Made by a program: the position numbers and the translations under genes. From an uncultured Clostridia bacterium (GTDB lineage: Bacteria; Bacillota; Clostridia; Oscillospirales; Acutalibacteraceae), in NCBI GenBank assembly GCA_946186245.1, contig CAMHMN010000014.1, forward strand, positions 1-44,736: DNA of 44,736 nt. The letters are read 5' to 3'. The notes beneath the pieces were generated by a model, which ran no database searches, was not told the origin of the DNA, and saw only the letters and a program-made list of their open reading frames with translations. Shown in pieces: positions 34,708-43,627 of this stretch. Each line of letters opens with the position of its first letter. Position 1 is the first letter of the stretch.

Positions 34708-36369
34708 TTATTCGTCCTTGAGGAAGACTGCGCCCTGTGAACCGCTGCTGACGTGCTGGTAATAGCGTGCCAGATAGCCCTTGAGGTGCTTCTCGGGAGC
34801 AACCCAAGCCGCGCGGCGCTTCTCGATTTCCGCATCGTCCACTTCGAGGGTCAGCGTGCGGTTGGTGATATCGACGTTGATCATATCGCCGTCCTGAATG
34901 AGTCCGATGAGTCCGCCGGCAGCCGCTTCGGGAGAAACGTGGCCGATGGCGGCGCCTCTGGTCGCGCCGCTGAAACGTCCGTCGGTGATGAGAGCGACCG
35001 ATTTATCCAGCCCCATGCCGACAAGAGATGCGGTGGGATTGAGCATCTCGCGCATGCCGGGACCGCCCTTGGGACCTTCGTAGCGGATGACGACCACGTC
35101 GCCCGCGCTGATCTTGCCTCCGAGAATCGCTTCGCTTGCGTCCTCTTCGCTGTCAAAGCACTTGGCCGGGCCGCGGTGCTGCATCATTTCGGGAGCGACG
35201 GCACCCTGCTTGACCACCGCGCCTTCCTCGGCGATGTTGCCGCGGAGAACGGCGATGCCGCCGTCCTTGCGGTGCGGATTGTCCAGCTTGCGGATCACGG
35301 TGCCGTCCGCGTCGGGCGCATAGGCAATTCTCTCGCCCACTGTGCCGGCAACGGTCATACATTCGGTATTGATCAGACCCGCCTTGCTGAGTTCCTTCAG
35401 AACCGCTTCGATACCGCCCATTTCCTCGAGGTCTTCGATGAAGATCTGACCCGCGGGATTGAGCTTGCAGATCTGGGGAGTGGTCTTGCTGATGTCGTCG
35501 ATGATTTCCATATTGATGGGGCAGCCGGCTTCGTAGGCGATGGCGGTCAGGTGAAGCACCGTGTTGGTGGAGCAGCCGAGAGCCATTTCGGAGCGCAGCG
35601 CATTTTCAAGAGCCTTGGGAGTGATGATGTCAAGCGGCTTGATGTCCTTCTTGAGCAGTTCCATGACTCTCTCGCCGCTCATCTTGGCGAGTCTGCGGCG
35701 CTTTGCCGAAACCGCCAGGCAGGTGGCAGCACCGGGCAGCGACATACCAATGGCTTCGGTCAGGCAGTTCATGGAATTGGCGGTGTACATGCCGGAGCAG
35801 GAGCCGCAGGTCGGGCAGGACTTGACTTCCAGCTCGTGCAGCTTTTTCGCGTCGATCTTGCCGGCGGAATAGCTGCCGACCGCTTCGAACATCTCGGAAA
35901 GGCCGTACTTGGTGCCGTCGCACTTGCCGGACATCATGGGACCGCCGCTGATGAAGATGGCGGGGATATTCAGACGGCAGGCGGCAAGCAGCATGCCGGG
36001 AACGATCTTGTCGCAGTTGGGAATGAAGACAACGGCGTCCATCGGGTGAGCGGTGAGCATGACCTCGATAGAATCGGCAATGAGTTCGCGGGAAGGCAGC
36101 GAGTACTTCATGCCGGGGTGGTTCATAGCAAGACCGTCGCACACGCCGATGGTCTGGAACTCAAAGGGAACGCCGCCCGCGTTGCGGATACCCGCCTTGA
36201 CAGCCTCGCCGATCTCGCGCAGGTGCATGTGACCGGGTATGTATTCGCTGTAGGAATTGACCACGGCGACAAAGGGACGCTTCATTTCGGAATCTGTGAT
36301 GGAAAGAGCCTTGAGCAGGGAACGGTGAGGTGCTCTGCTGGGACCTTCCTTGAGCATATCGCTTCTCAT
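34708..36369 (-). CDS. ilvD: Dihydroxy-acid dehydratase IlvD
   Basis: 553 residues, a Fe-S enzyme of branched-chain amino acid and CoA precursor synthesis (dihydroxy-acid to 2-keto acid). The start [22 protein letters not shown] is typical. Fe-S cysteines are in [13 protein letters not shown] and [20 protein letters not shown]; the substrate/Mg loop [19 protein letters not shown] is intact. Length is normal. AGGAGGTAATTTCCC precedes the ATG. It has its own promoter, with no neighbouring ilv genes, so it is a stand-alone locus here. No T-box was seen in the leader. Confidence 0.97.
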   Translation of the reverse strand: MRSDMLKEGPSRAPHRSLLKALSITDSEMKRPFVAVVNSYSEYIPGHMHLREIGEAVKAGIRNAGGVPFEFQTIGVCDGLAMNHPGMKYSLPSRELIADSIEVMLTAHPMDAVVFIPNCDKIVPGMLLAACRLNIPAIFISGGPMMSGKCDGTKYGLSEMFEAVGSYSAGKIDAKKLHELEVKSCPTCGSCSGMYTANSMNCLTEAIGMSLPGAATCLAVSAKRRRLAKMSGERVMELLKKDIKPLDIITPKALENALRSEMALGCSTNTVLHLTAIAYEAGCPINMEIIDDISKTTPQICKLNPAGQIFIEDLEEMGGIEAVLKELSKAGLINTECMTVAGTVGERIAYAPDADGTVIRKLDNPHRKDGGIAVLRGNIAEEGAVVKQGAVAPEMMQHRGPAKCFDSEEDASEAILGGKISAGDVVVIRYEGPKGGPGMREMLNPTASLVGMGLDKSVALITDGRFSGATRGAAIGHVSPEAAAGGLIGLIQDGDMINVDITNRTLTLEVDDAEIEKRRAAWVAPEKHLKGYLARYYQHVSSGSQGAVFLKDE

Positions 36370-36434
36370 GGGAAATTACCTCCTGATTTTTTCAAAAAAA
36401 ATAGAATTGCCCGCCGTAACGGACGCTTTTATCT

Positions 36435-36463
36435 ATTGTAAATCCAAATGAGCAAATTGTCAA
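36435..36463 (-). promoter_or_regulatory. Promoter of ilvD
   Basis: Minus-strand TTGACA (36458-36463) and TACAAT (36435-36440), 17-base spacer, about 65 bases before the start codon. Confidence 0.78.
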
Positions 36464-36526
36464 TAATCCAAAATGAACTCACCGTAAACTATTTGTTCCC
36501 ATCATCCACCGTCTGTTGAAAATTCC

Positions 36527-36833
36527 GGTGGAAAGCCGGTGCAATATTTGTCATTTGTGTGAAAATCGGCGTGGTTTTTTGTAAAAAGTTTCAATTTAAG
36601 CACCCCAAGAATGCGAATTATTACAAATTGTAAATCCCACATCTGCGAATTCCACAAGGCGGTGGAGAGCTGTTGAATATTACACCTTCTTTTGCTCCGG
36701 TGGAAAACCCGGTGGAAAGTGGGGAAAACCCTGCGATTTCCGCTTAATTTTGAGGCTTGAATGATAATACAAAATGTAATTCCACACTTTTCCACACTTT
36801 TAACAGACTTTTCCACCAATTTCAAGTGGAAAA
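36527..36833. repeat. Cluster of GTGGAAA/TTTCCAC units in a long intergenic gap
   Basis: The gap 36464-36980 holds no convincing gene. It contains about nine GGTGGAAA or TTCCACA-like heptamers in both orientations (36527, 36650, 36661, 36699, 36711, 36780, 36788, 36809, 36825). TTTTCCACA at 36788-36796 fits the DnaA-box pattern TTWTNCACA. Some are adjacent, as GGTGGAAAACCCGGTGGAAAG. An open frame (36502-36852, minus) in the same area is biased by the repeats and looks non-coding. Confidence 0.45.
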
Positions 36834-36980
36834 CGGGTTTCATTGCTTCCACGAAGGAATATTACGCTTCGTATATTATTTCCTGTGAAACACAATTCAA
36901 TGCATATTTTCCGCAATTCCCGCAAATAATAGCTTATGGATATCTGTCTGAAGCAGGCATTACGAAGGGGTTTGATAAGA

Positions 36981-37337
36981 ATGATAAAAGGAGTAGGTAA
37001 ATATGCCGTTGAGGTGGAAAGCGTGGACAGCGAGTTTTTTGAACGGGTGATCTGCTTCGTGCGTCCGCAGTACGCTTGCGGCAGCGCGCTCGACCTTCAC
37101 AGGGAGGCGGCGCGTGTCGCGGACGATCTCAGCGCCGAGGTGGAGGACGCCCAGCACGGCACACGCCATGTGCTCAGGGTCAATGCAGGCCGGAAGGGGC
37201 AGCCCCAACGCCCTGCCGCAAATTATCCGCGCTCTGACATTCCCCAAACGCAGACCAGACGCGTCGGCTGGCTTCCTCTCCTGCTCTCGGCCGGAGGCGG
37301 CGCCGCGGCGGCTATGCTCATTGCCGCCATGTTTTGA
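36981..37337 (+). CDS. Small protein with C-terminal membrane anchor
   Basis: 118 residues. The N-terminal part (MIKGVGKYAVEVESVDSEFFERVICFVRPQ) resembles short conserved Clostridial proteins often beginning MIKGV..., of unknown function. A basic/Pro-rich stretch leads to one C-terminal membrane helix (about 97-118, WLPLLLSAGGGAAAAML), so the protein is probably tail-anchored. AAGGGG (36965-36970) lies 10 bases before the ATG at 36981; an earlier in-frame ATG has none. It stands alone between ilvD and pnp. Confidence 0.55.
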   Translation: MIKGVGKYAVEVESVDSEFFERVICFVRPQYACGSALDLHREAARVADDLSAEVEDAQHGTRHVLRVNAGRKGQPQRPAANYPRSDIPQTQTRRVGWLPLLLSAGGGAAAAMLIAAMF

Positions 37338-37369
37338 ATTTCTTCAATTCATTATTTTTTCGCATAAAA

Positions 37370-37424
37370 AAGGTCAGGCGAATGGGAACCGGTTGCCCGG
37401 TCGGTATTCGCCTGACCTTGTTTT
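37370..37424. terminator. Bidirectional terminator
   Basis: AAGGTCAGGCGAAT (37370-37383) pairs with ATTCGCCTGACCTT (37406-37419), followed by TTTTAT. It may serve both the small protein gene and pnp. Confidence 0.75.
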
Positions 37425-37499
37425 ATATTTTTGGCGCGTTTTGCTTGGCGGGAGGTGCCTGCTTCTGTATTCGCCCAACCCCGTTTTTGTTTTTCAGCG

Positions 37500-37640
37500 C
37501 GGCTTGCTCGCTCGGCTTCGCCTCGCTCGTGGGGCTCTGCCCCACCGCCCCGGCAGGGCTCCTGCCCTGCACCCGCCAAAGGAGCAATGCCCCTTTGGAA
37601 TCCCGCGCTCGCATTCGCTCGCTAATTGGCGCTGCGCGCT
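37500..37640. repeat. Intergenic repeat with stacked small hairpins
   Basis: The 323-base gap 37338-37660 contains, after the terminator, GCTCGCTCGGCTTCGCCTCGCTCG and then three small hairpins: GGGGCTCTGCCCC (37531-37543), GCAGGGCTCCTGCCCTGC (37553-37570) and CCAAAGGAGC...CCTTTGG (37576-37598). A CTCGCATTCGCTCGCT run follows. Parts match repeats at 8962 and 27298. No gene is seen. Confidence 0.6.
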
Positions 37641-37660
37641 TTGCTTTTTTCTTTTTTTGC

Positions 37661-39913
37661 TTATCTGTTGCCGCCGTTGTTGTTTCTTCTCGGACGGTAG
37701 CCGCCGTCGCGGTGTCCGCCTTCGCGTCTGCCGCCTTCACGCGGAGGTCTGCGGTCGCTCACGTCATTCTCCGGCACCAGTCCCTTGACCTTGATGAGAG
37801 CCTCGCGGCGGGAGAGATTCAGTCTGCCCTTCTCGTCGATGCCCTCCACCATGACCATGATGGTGTCGCCGATATTCACCACATCGGTCACTCTCTCGGT
37901 ACGCTTGACGTCGAGCTGGCTGATGTGAACCATGCCCTCCTTGCCGGGTGCAATCTCAACAAACGCGCCGAAGTCCATGATTCTGGTGACGACGCCCTTG
38001 AATACCTCGCCCGGCTGGGGATCCTTCGCGATGATTTCGATAATGCTGTAGGCCTGTCTGCACTTGTCGATGTCAACGCCGCAGATGAATACCTTGCCGT
38101 CGTCGTCGATGTCGATCTTGACCTCGCAGTCGGCGGAAATCTTCTGAATGACCTTGCCGCCGCTGCCGATGACTTCGCGGATCTTGTCAACCGGCACGGT
38201 GAGCGAGAGCATCTTGGGAGCGTACTTGCTCAGCTCCTTGCGAGGCTCGGGAATGGCCTTGAGCATGATCTCGTCGAGAATGAAAATACGCGCCTTGTGG
38301 GTCTTGACCAGAGCGTCCCATACCATTTCGGGAGTCAGACCGTCGATCTTGAGGTCCATCTGAATGGCGGTGATGCCTTCGTGGGTGCCGCCCACCTTGA
38401 AGTCCATATCGCCGAAGAAGTCCTCGAGACCCTGAATGTCCACCATGGTCATCCAGCGATCGCCCTCGGTGATCAGGCCGCAGGAAATGCCGGCTACAGG
38501 CGCCTTGATGGGAACGCCTGCGTCCATCAGCGCCAGGGTGGAACCGCAGATGGAGCCCTGCGAGGTGGAACCGTTGGAGGAAAGCACCTCGGAAACAACG
38601 CGGATGGCATAGGGGAAATCCATTTCGGAAGGAATGACCGGAACCAGCGCTCTCTCAGCCAGTGCGCCGTGGCCGATCTCGCGTCTGCCGGGGCCTCTGC
38701 TGGGCTTGGTCTCGCCGACCGAGTAGGACGGGAAGTTGTAGTGATGCATGTAGCGCTTGAATTCCTCGTCGTCAATGCCGTCGAGGAGCTGTCTGTCGCT
38801 GATCGGGCCGAGTGTGACGACCGAGAGAACCTGTGTCTGTCCTCTGGTGAAGAGTCCGGAACCGTGTACTCTGGGCAGCACGCCGACTTCGCTGGCGAGA
38901 GGACGGATCTGGTTCATGCCTCTGCCGTCCACACGCTTCTGCTCGTCGAGCAGCCAGCGGCGGACGACGAACTTCTGGGTCTTGTAAAGGCATTCGTCGA
39001 TCTTTGCCGCCTGATCGGGGTAAATCTCGTCGAATTTCTCGTGAACCATATCGTAAATGGGCTTGAGTCTTTCGTCGCGGATGCGCTTGTCGTCGGTATC
39101 GAGCGCCACCTTGATGTCCTCGATGGCGAAATCCTTGATGGCCTCGAACATATCGTGGTCCGGCTCGTTGGACGGGTAGGAGAACTTCTCCTTGCCGATT
39201 TCCTTCTGAATGCCCTTGATGAATTCGATGACCGCCTGGTTGGCCTGATGGCCGGCCATGATGCCGTTGTACATTTCTTCGTCGGTGACGATGTCGGCGC
39301 CGGCTTCGATCATGGGAATCTTCTTCTCGGTGGAAGCGACGGTGACGGCCATTCTGCTCTTTTCACGCTGCTCGGCAGTGGGATTGATGACGTATTCGCC
39401 GTCCACCATGCCGACGGAAACGGCGCTGATCGGGCCGTTCCACGGGATGTCGGAGATAGAGAGGGCGATGGATGTGCCGATCATCGCGGTAATTTCGGGA
39501 GAGCAGTCGGGGTCAACGCTCATGACGGTGGCGACGATGGAAACATCGTTGCGCATATCCTTGGGGAAGAGCGGGCGGATGGGTCGGTCGATAACGCGGG
39601 AGGCGAGAATCGCCTTCTCGCTGGGTCTTCCCTCGCGCTTCATGAAGGAGCCGGGAATCTTGCCCACGGAATAGAGCTTCTCCTCAAAATCCACCGAGAG
39701 CGGGAAGAAGTCGATGCCGTCGCGGGGCTTGGCCGAAGCGGTAGCCGCTACGTGGACGGTGGTTTCGCCGTACTGCACCATGCAGGCGCCGTTGGCGAGC
39801 TGTGTTGTCTTGCCGGTCTTGACGACCAGCGGTCTGCCTGCAAGCTCTGTCTCATAAACCTTGTAGGAATCAAAGACCATGTGTTCGCCTGCAAATTCGA
39901 GAATCTGTGACAT
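37661..39913 (-). CDS. pnp: Polyribonucleotide nucleotidyltransferase (PNPase)
   Basis: 750 residues; a phosphorolytic 3'-5' exoribonuclease of the RNA decay machinery. Two RNase PH-like halves are visible (first begins KTGKTTQLANGACMVQYG, second RVDGRGMNQIRPL with GSGLFTRGQTQ). The KH domain (about 555-615) has VIGSGGKVIQKI, and the S1 domain (about 625-695) GKEGMVHISQLD. The end is a Gly/Arg/Asn-rich RNA-binding tail. Start 39913 is supported by GGAGGT. Classic partner of rpsO upstream on the same strand. Confidence 0.97.
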   Translation of the reverse strand: MSQILEFAGEHMVFDSYKVYETELAGRPLVVKTGKTTQLANGACMVQYGETTVHVAATASAKPRDGIDFFPLSVDFEEKLYSVGKIPGSFMKREGRPSEKAILASRVIDRPIRPLFPKDMRNDVSIVATVMSVDPDCSPEITAMIGTSIALSISDIPWNGPISAVSVGMVDGEYVINPTAEQREKSRMAVTVASTEKKIPMIEAGADIVTDEEMYNGIMAGHQANQAVIEFIKGIQKEIGKEKFSYPSNEPDHDMFEAIKDFAIEDIKVALDTDDKRIRDERLKPIYDMVHEKFDEIYPDQAAKIDECLYKTQKFVVRRWLLDEQKRVDGRGMNQIRPLASEVGVLPRVHGSGLFTRGQTQVLSVVTLGPISDRQLLDGIDDEEFKRYMHHYNFPSYSVGETKPSRGPGRREIGHGALAERALVPVIPSEMDFPYAIRVVSEVLSSNGSTSQGSICGSTLALMDAGVPIKAPVAGISCGLITEGDRWMTMVDIQGLEDFFGDMDFKVGGTHEGITAIQMDLKIDGLTPEMVWDALVKTHKARIFILDEIMLKAIPEPRKELSKYAPKMLSLTVPVDKIREVIGSGGKVIQKISADCEVKIDIDDDGKVFICGVDIDKCRQAYSIIEIIAKDPQPGEVFKGVVTRIMDFGAFVEIAPGKEGMVHISQLDVKRTERVTDVVNIGDTIMVMVEGIDEKGRLNLSRREALIKVKGLVPENDVSDRRPPREGGRREGGHRDGGYRPRRNNNGGNR

Positions 39914-39967
39914 GTATTTTACCTCCAGAATAAAGATAATATATGGCATGTCCGCAGGCATCCGGGC

Positions 39968-39990
39968 AGTCTCCGCAACATCCGGAGACT
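39968..39990 (-). ncRNA. Hairpin in the pnp leader
   Basis: An 8-bp stem AGTCTCCG/CGGAGACT (39968-39975 with 39983-39990) lies in the 377-base rpsO-pnp gap, about 55 bases before the pnp start. In many bacteria PNPase autoregulates via cleavage in such leaders; here that is only a possibility. No gene is seen elsewhere in the gap. Confidence 0.35.
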
Positions 39991-40194
39991 TAGCATTAAA
40001 ACCGATTCTCAGTATTTTATATTTCCTGCCTTTTATTCCTCAGATGTACTGTTTTGCAAATGGGAATAATCTAAAGAGCAAGCCGACTGAGCGTCCGTTT
40101 TACTGCTATGTCTTGACCGAAAAATCGGGAGAACCGCGCGGGAGCGGACAATGACATTCAATAAAAGTGGAAAATAGAAAAAAATCAGCAAACA

Positions 40195-40237
40195 GGCGCA
40201 GAGGAAATTCGATGAAAAAAGCGAAAATCTCTGCGCC
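40195..40237 (-). terminator. Terminator downstream of rpsO
   Basis: GGCGCAGAG (40195-40203) pairs with CTCTGCGCC (40229-40237), with a T-rich stretch following on the minus strand. Confidence 0.6.
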
Positions 40238-40290
40238 CGTGCCGCACGCCTTTAAAAGACGTATTTCTTACGGAATATTAGCAGCTGCCA

Positions 40291-40554
40291 TTACTTGCGG
40301 ATACCGAGGCGAGCGATGATGGAACGGTAACGCTCGATGTCGGTCTTGATGAGGTAATTGAGCAGACCCTTTCTCTGACCGACCATTTTGAGCAGGCCGC
40401 GTCTGGAATGGTGGTCGTTCTTGTTCTCCTTGAGATGCTCGGTGAGGTCGTTGATTCTCTTGGTGAGAATGGCGATCTGCACTTCGGGAGAACCTGTGTC
40501 GCCCTCGTGAAGAGCGTACTCCTTGATAATGGCTTCTTTTTCTGCTTTCAGCAT
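40291..40554 (-). CDS. rpsO: Ribosomal protein S15
   Basis: 87 residues of the 30S platform protein. The sequence [66 protein letters not shown] is classic S15 and includes the GDTGSPEVQ loop. Length is normal. AAGGGG is 9 bases before the ATG. A 170-base leader and a strong promoter precede it. Next on the strand comes pnp, as in most bacteria. Confidence 0.98.
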   Translation of the reverse strand: MLKAEKEAIIKEYALHEGDTGSPEVQIAILTKRINDLTEHLKENKNDHHSRRGLLKMVGQRKGLLNYLIKTDIERYRSIIARLGIRK

Positions 40555-40724
40555 GTGAAAACACCCCTTAATAAAAATAATATGAATGATGTCGCAGCGC
40601 CCAGCCCCGGGTAACGGTGCATCCCTTCCACGCCCGAAGGCGGCAGGGCATTCGCCCGGAGCCGAGTTTTTTACCCTTCACGGTACATCACAGCAACGTA
40701 CCTCAAAGCAAAAAACACTCGACA
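40555..40724 (-). promoter_or_regulatory. Structured 5' leader of rpsO
   Basis: From the promoter at 40731-40759 the message has about 170 bases before the ATG, GC-rich with CGCC-TTCG-GGCG (40631-40642) as an obvious UUCG tetraloop hairpin. S15 represses its own translation in many bacteria through different leader structures. This leader may be such an element; its exact fold is unverified. Confidence 0.45.
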
Positions 40725-40730
40725 GAGATT

Positions 40731-40759
40731 ATTCTATCACATGTTTTGCCGAAGGTCAA
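40731..40759 (-). promoter_or_regulatory. Promoter of rpsO
   Basis: Minus-strand TTGACC (40754-40759) and TAGAAT (40731-40736), 17-base spacer. Confidence 0.7.
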
Positions 40760-40982
40760 GGATTTTTTTGCGCGAATTCAGGATAACAGAAGAAAAAAAT
40801 CCGGCAAATTCCGACATCTGTGCCGCCATCCAATCCCCAGGCAGAGAGGCAGGCTCATTCAGATGAACGGACAGGCGCCTTCGATTCTCTTTTTCTCTGT
40901 CGGAAGAAATCCAGGGAGAGCTTCAGCAGTCATTTCTTCCTCTGTTCCGATGTTTTCGTGAATGAAATTTGAAAAAAAACTA

Positions 40983-41011
40983 TTGACTTATTGATTTCCA
41001 CAAATTATAAT
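40983..41011 (+). promoter_or_regulatory. Promoter of the LRR lipoprotein gene
   Basis: TTGACT (40983-40988) and TATAAT (41006-41011), 17-base spacer; one of the best promoters in the window. It gives about 48 bases of leader before the ATG. Confidence 0.8.
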
Positions 41012-41065
41012 AGATTCAGCGACAAAAAACTGGTAATATATTTCAATCAACAGGAGGATAATCAA

Positions 41066-41986
41066 ATGGCACAGGACAAAACAAAACTTTCAGCACCCCA
41101 AAAACGCAAGGTATTCAGAACCGGCAGGAGCATGGCTGTCGCTTTAGCCGCTTTGCTGCTCGTCATGAGCGGATTGTCGGCTTTGGTTTCCTGCGGCAAT
41201 GACGATGCAAAGGATTACAAGTACAGCCTCACGGTCACCGACGCCACCATTCACGGACTGGAAAACAAGGATCTGGAATCGCTCAAATTGCCTAAATCCA
41301 TTGACGGCGTCCCGGTAACCAAGATCGGCAATAAAGCCTTCAAGGAATATCTCGCCATCACTTCGGTTGAAATGCCTGATACCGTCACGGAAATCGGCGA
41401 TGTCGCGTTCAGCGGCTGCGTCAGTCTCTCCAAGGTCAGCTTATCCAAATCCCTCGTCAAAATCGGCGGCGGCGCATTCTCCGAATGCCCTGCACTGACC
41501 AGGATGAGCCTTCCGGACTCCGTTACCGATATCGGTTACTATGCCTTCTCCAATTGCAAAGGCCTGACCAAGGTCAATATTCCCAAGTCCCTTACCACCA
41601 TCAATCCCTACGTATTCTTCGGATGCGGCAAGCTGTCGTCCATCGACGTTCCCGATACGGTGACCACCATTGACCGCTACGCATTCTCGGAATGCACCAG
41701 CCTCAAAAAGTTCACCGTTCCCAAAAAGGTTTCCAAAATCAGCTCCGGCACCTTCAAGGATTGCACAGAGCTGTCAAAGGTGGAAATTCCCAATTCCGTC
41801 ACCAGCATTGACACCGAAGCATTTTCCGGCTGCACCAAGCTCACCAAGATAGAAATCCCCATCACCGTGCGCAGCATCGGAAAAAATGCCTTCGCCAACT
41901 GCCCTGACCTCACCATCTACGGCAAAAAGGGATCCGAAGCCGAAGTCTACGCCAGAGCAAACAAGATCTCCTTCAAGGAATCATAA
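41066..41986 (+). CDS. BspA-like LRR lipoprotein
   Basis: 306 residues. A long basic N-region and membrane stretch end in LSALVSCGN, a lipobox, so the protein is anchored outside. From about residue 75 it consists of about nine LRR_5 repeats (IGxxAFxxCxxLxKxxxPxSxTxI), similar to the protein at 33444. It ends with the same cap, CPDLTIYGKKGSEAEVYA. CAGGAGG is well placed before the ATG at 41066; an upstream in-frame ATG at 40991 overlaps the promoter. Function unknown, likely surface interaction. Confidence 0.88.
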   Translation: MAQDKTKLSAPQKRKVFRTGRSMAVALAALLLVMSGLSALVSCGNDDAKDYKYSLTVTDATIHGLENKDLESLKLPKSIDGVPVTKIGNKAFKEYLAITSVEMPDTVTEIGDVAFSGCVSLSKVSLSKSLVKIGGGAFSECPALTRMSLPDSVTDIGYYAFSNCKGLTKVNIPKSLTTINPYVFFGCGKLSSIDVPDTVTTIDRYAFSECTSLKKFTVPKKVSKISSGTFKDCTELSKVEIPNSVTSIDTEAFSGCTKLTKIEIPITVRSIGKNAFANCPDLTIYGKKGSEAEVYARANKISFKES

Positions 41987-42035
41987 TTTCTTCCGGGCTT
42001 ATCCCAACGCCCCCGAAAACATCTGAATCCGGCAT

Positions 42036-42080
42036 CAGCCGCGCAGGAACACTTCTCATGCCTGCGCGGCTGTATTGATT
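42036..42080 (+). terminator. Terminator after the LRR lipoprotein
   Basis: CAGCCGCGCAGG (42036-42047) pairs with CCTGCGCGGCTG (42061-42072), then TATTGATTTT. Confidence 0.75.
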
Positions 42081-42159
42081 TTCTGTGTTTATTTATCTGA
42101 TTTTTTGAAATAAAAATAAAAAAACACAAAAACATCTGTAAAAATCCAAATATATATGA

Positions 42160-42165
42160 TATAAT
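42160..42165 (+). promoter_or_regulatory. Promoter -10 for rimO-pgsA
   Basis: TATAAT at 42160-42165; the -35 position (TGTAAA, 42137-42142) is weak. About 40 bases of leader precede the ATG. Confidence 0.5.
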
Positions 42166-42212
42166 GAAAAGTAGAACTAAAAAAACTCACTTTAAAGGAG
42201 CAATTATCTTAA

Positions 42213-43562
42213 ATGTCTGTAAGAGTAGGAATGGTCAGTCTCGGCTGTCCCAAAAATCAGGTAGATGCCGAGCTGATGCTGGGTTATCTCGCCGATGCGG
42301 GCTATGATCTGGTGGAGGACGCGGCTTTGGCGGACGTCGCCATCGTCAACACCTGCGGATTTATAGAAAGCGCCAAGTCCGAAGCGATCGAGGAAATTCT
42401 TGAGCTTGCCGCTCTCAAAAAGGAAGGGCGGATCAAGTCGCTCATTGTCACCGGCTGCATGGCGGAACGCTACCGCGACGCGGTGCTGGAGGAACTGCCG
42501 GAGGTTGACGCGGTGGTCGGAATAGGTTCCAACCACCTGATAGCCGAAATAGTGAAACGCGTTTCAGACGAACCGACTGCCCCCGGGAACGGATTCGGTG
42601 CATACGGCGAGAAGGAAGACCTTCACATGTGCGGCAGACGCATACGCACCACGCTGCCCTTCTACAGCTACCTTCGGATCGCCGACGGCTGCAACAACAA
42701 ATGCGCTTTCTGCGCCATTCCCATGATCCGGGGCAAATTCCGTTCACGTCCGATGGAGGAGCTTGTGGCAGAAGCAGCCAGACTGGCTTCCAAGGGAGTC
42801 AGGGAACTGACCGTGATCGCGCAGGACACCACGGAATACGGTTCCGATCTCTACGGCAAACGTAGGCTGCCCGAACTTCTGAATAAGCTCTGCGAGGTGG
42901 ACGGGCTGAAGTGGATCAGGGTGCTTTACTGCTATCCTGAAAAAATCACCGATGAGCTGCTTGACGTGATCGCCAATCAGCCCAAAATCTGCAAATACAT
43001 AGATATGCCGATCCAGCACGTCAGCAAAAAAATACTGCGCGCCATGCGCCGTCCCGGCGACAGGGAATCCCTTACCCGCCTGATCGCCCATATACGCGAA
43101 AAGGTGCCGGGCATAACGCTTCGCACCACCCTTATGACCGCTTTTCCCGGTGAAACACAGGATGACTTCGATGAGCTGATCGACTTCGTGCGTGAGGCGA
43201 AATTCGAACGGCTGGGCTGCTTCATCTGGTCGGCGGAGGAAGACACGCCCGCCTTCGACCTTCCCGACAGAGTGGACGCCGAAACCGCCGCCATGCGCGA
43301 GGAATCCATCATCGACGAGCAGTCCCGCGTTATTGACGAATGGTGCGCCGGTATGATCGGCAAACGCCTGGAAGTAATGGTGGAAGGCTTCGACCGGCTG
43401 GCGGAATGCTGCTACGGTCGTTCGCAGGGAGAAGCACCCGAAATCGACGGCAAGATTTTCTTTGACACCGACGGCAAAAAGCTCGCTCCCGGGACGTTTG
43501 TGACGGTGGAAATAACCGACTCCATGGACTGCGATCTGGTGGGACAGCTGGTGCAGCAGTGA
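42213..43562 (+). CDS. rimO: Ribosomal protein S12 methylthiotransferase RimO
   Basis: 449 residues. RimO adds a methylthio group to an Asp of ribosomal protein S12. The N-terminal MTTase domain has cysteines in SLGCPKN, VNTCGFI and VTGCMAERY. The radical-SAM domain has GCNNKCAFC (CxxxCxxC) binding a 4Fe-4S cluster. A C-terminal TRAM domain (about 380-449) is present. The SLGCPKN start distinguishes RimO from MiaB. AAAGGAG lies upstream of the ATG. It is followed by pgsA. Confidence 0.97.
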   Translation: MSVRVGMVSLGCPKNQVDAELMLGYLADAGYDLVEDAALADVAIVNTCGFIESAKSEAIEEILELAALKKEGRIKSLIVTGCMAERYRDAVLEELPEVDAVVGIGSNHLIAEIVKRVSDEPTAPGNGFGAYGEKEDLHMCGRRIRTTLPFYSYLRIADGCNNKCAFCAIPMIRGKFRSRPMEELVAEAARLASKGVRELTVIAQDTTEYGSDLYGKRRLPELLNKLCEVDGLKWIRVLYCYPEKITDELLDVIANQPKICKYIDMPIQHVSKKILRAMRRPGDRESLTRLIAHIREKVPGITLRTTLMTAFPGETQDDFDELIDFVREAKFERLGCFIWSAEEDTPAFDLPDRVDAETAAMREESIIDEQSRVIDEWCAGMIGKRLEVMVEGFDRLAECCYGRSQGEAPEIDGKIFFDTDGKKLAPGTFVTVEITDSMDCDLVGQLVQQ

Positions 43563-43627
43563 TGGTTGTACCGGGAACACCGTTTATTCCATGTATATTT
43601 TAAAAAATGACAAAAGGGGGAAGATAC

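Noticed and set aside
36370..36434. T-box or other amino-acid riboswitch before ilvD
   Set aside because: Leader is only about 60 bases with no specifier or terminator structure.
34753..36441. 562-codon open frame opposite ilvD
   Set aside because: It mirrors ilvD codon by codon and has no protein-like features; ilvD is certain.
36502..36852. 116-codon frame in the ilvD upstream gap
   Set aside because: Built from repeated GTGGAAA-type units and lacks a ribosome site; treated as non-coding.
36464..36980. Replication origin
   Set aside because: Only one good DnaA-box-like site and no dnaA/dnaN nearby.
37334..39910. 858-codon open frame opposite pnp
   Set aside because: Shadow of pnp caused by strong third-position bias; no ribosome site.
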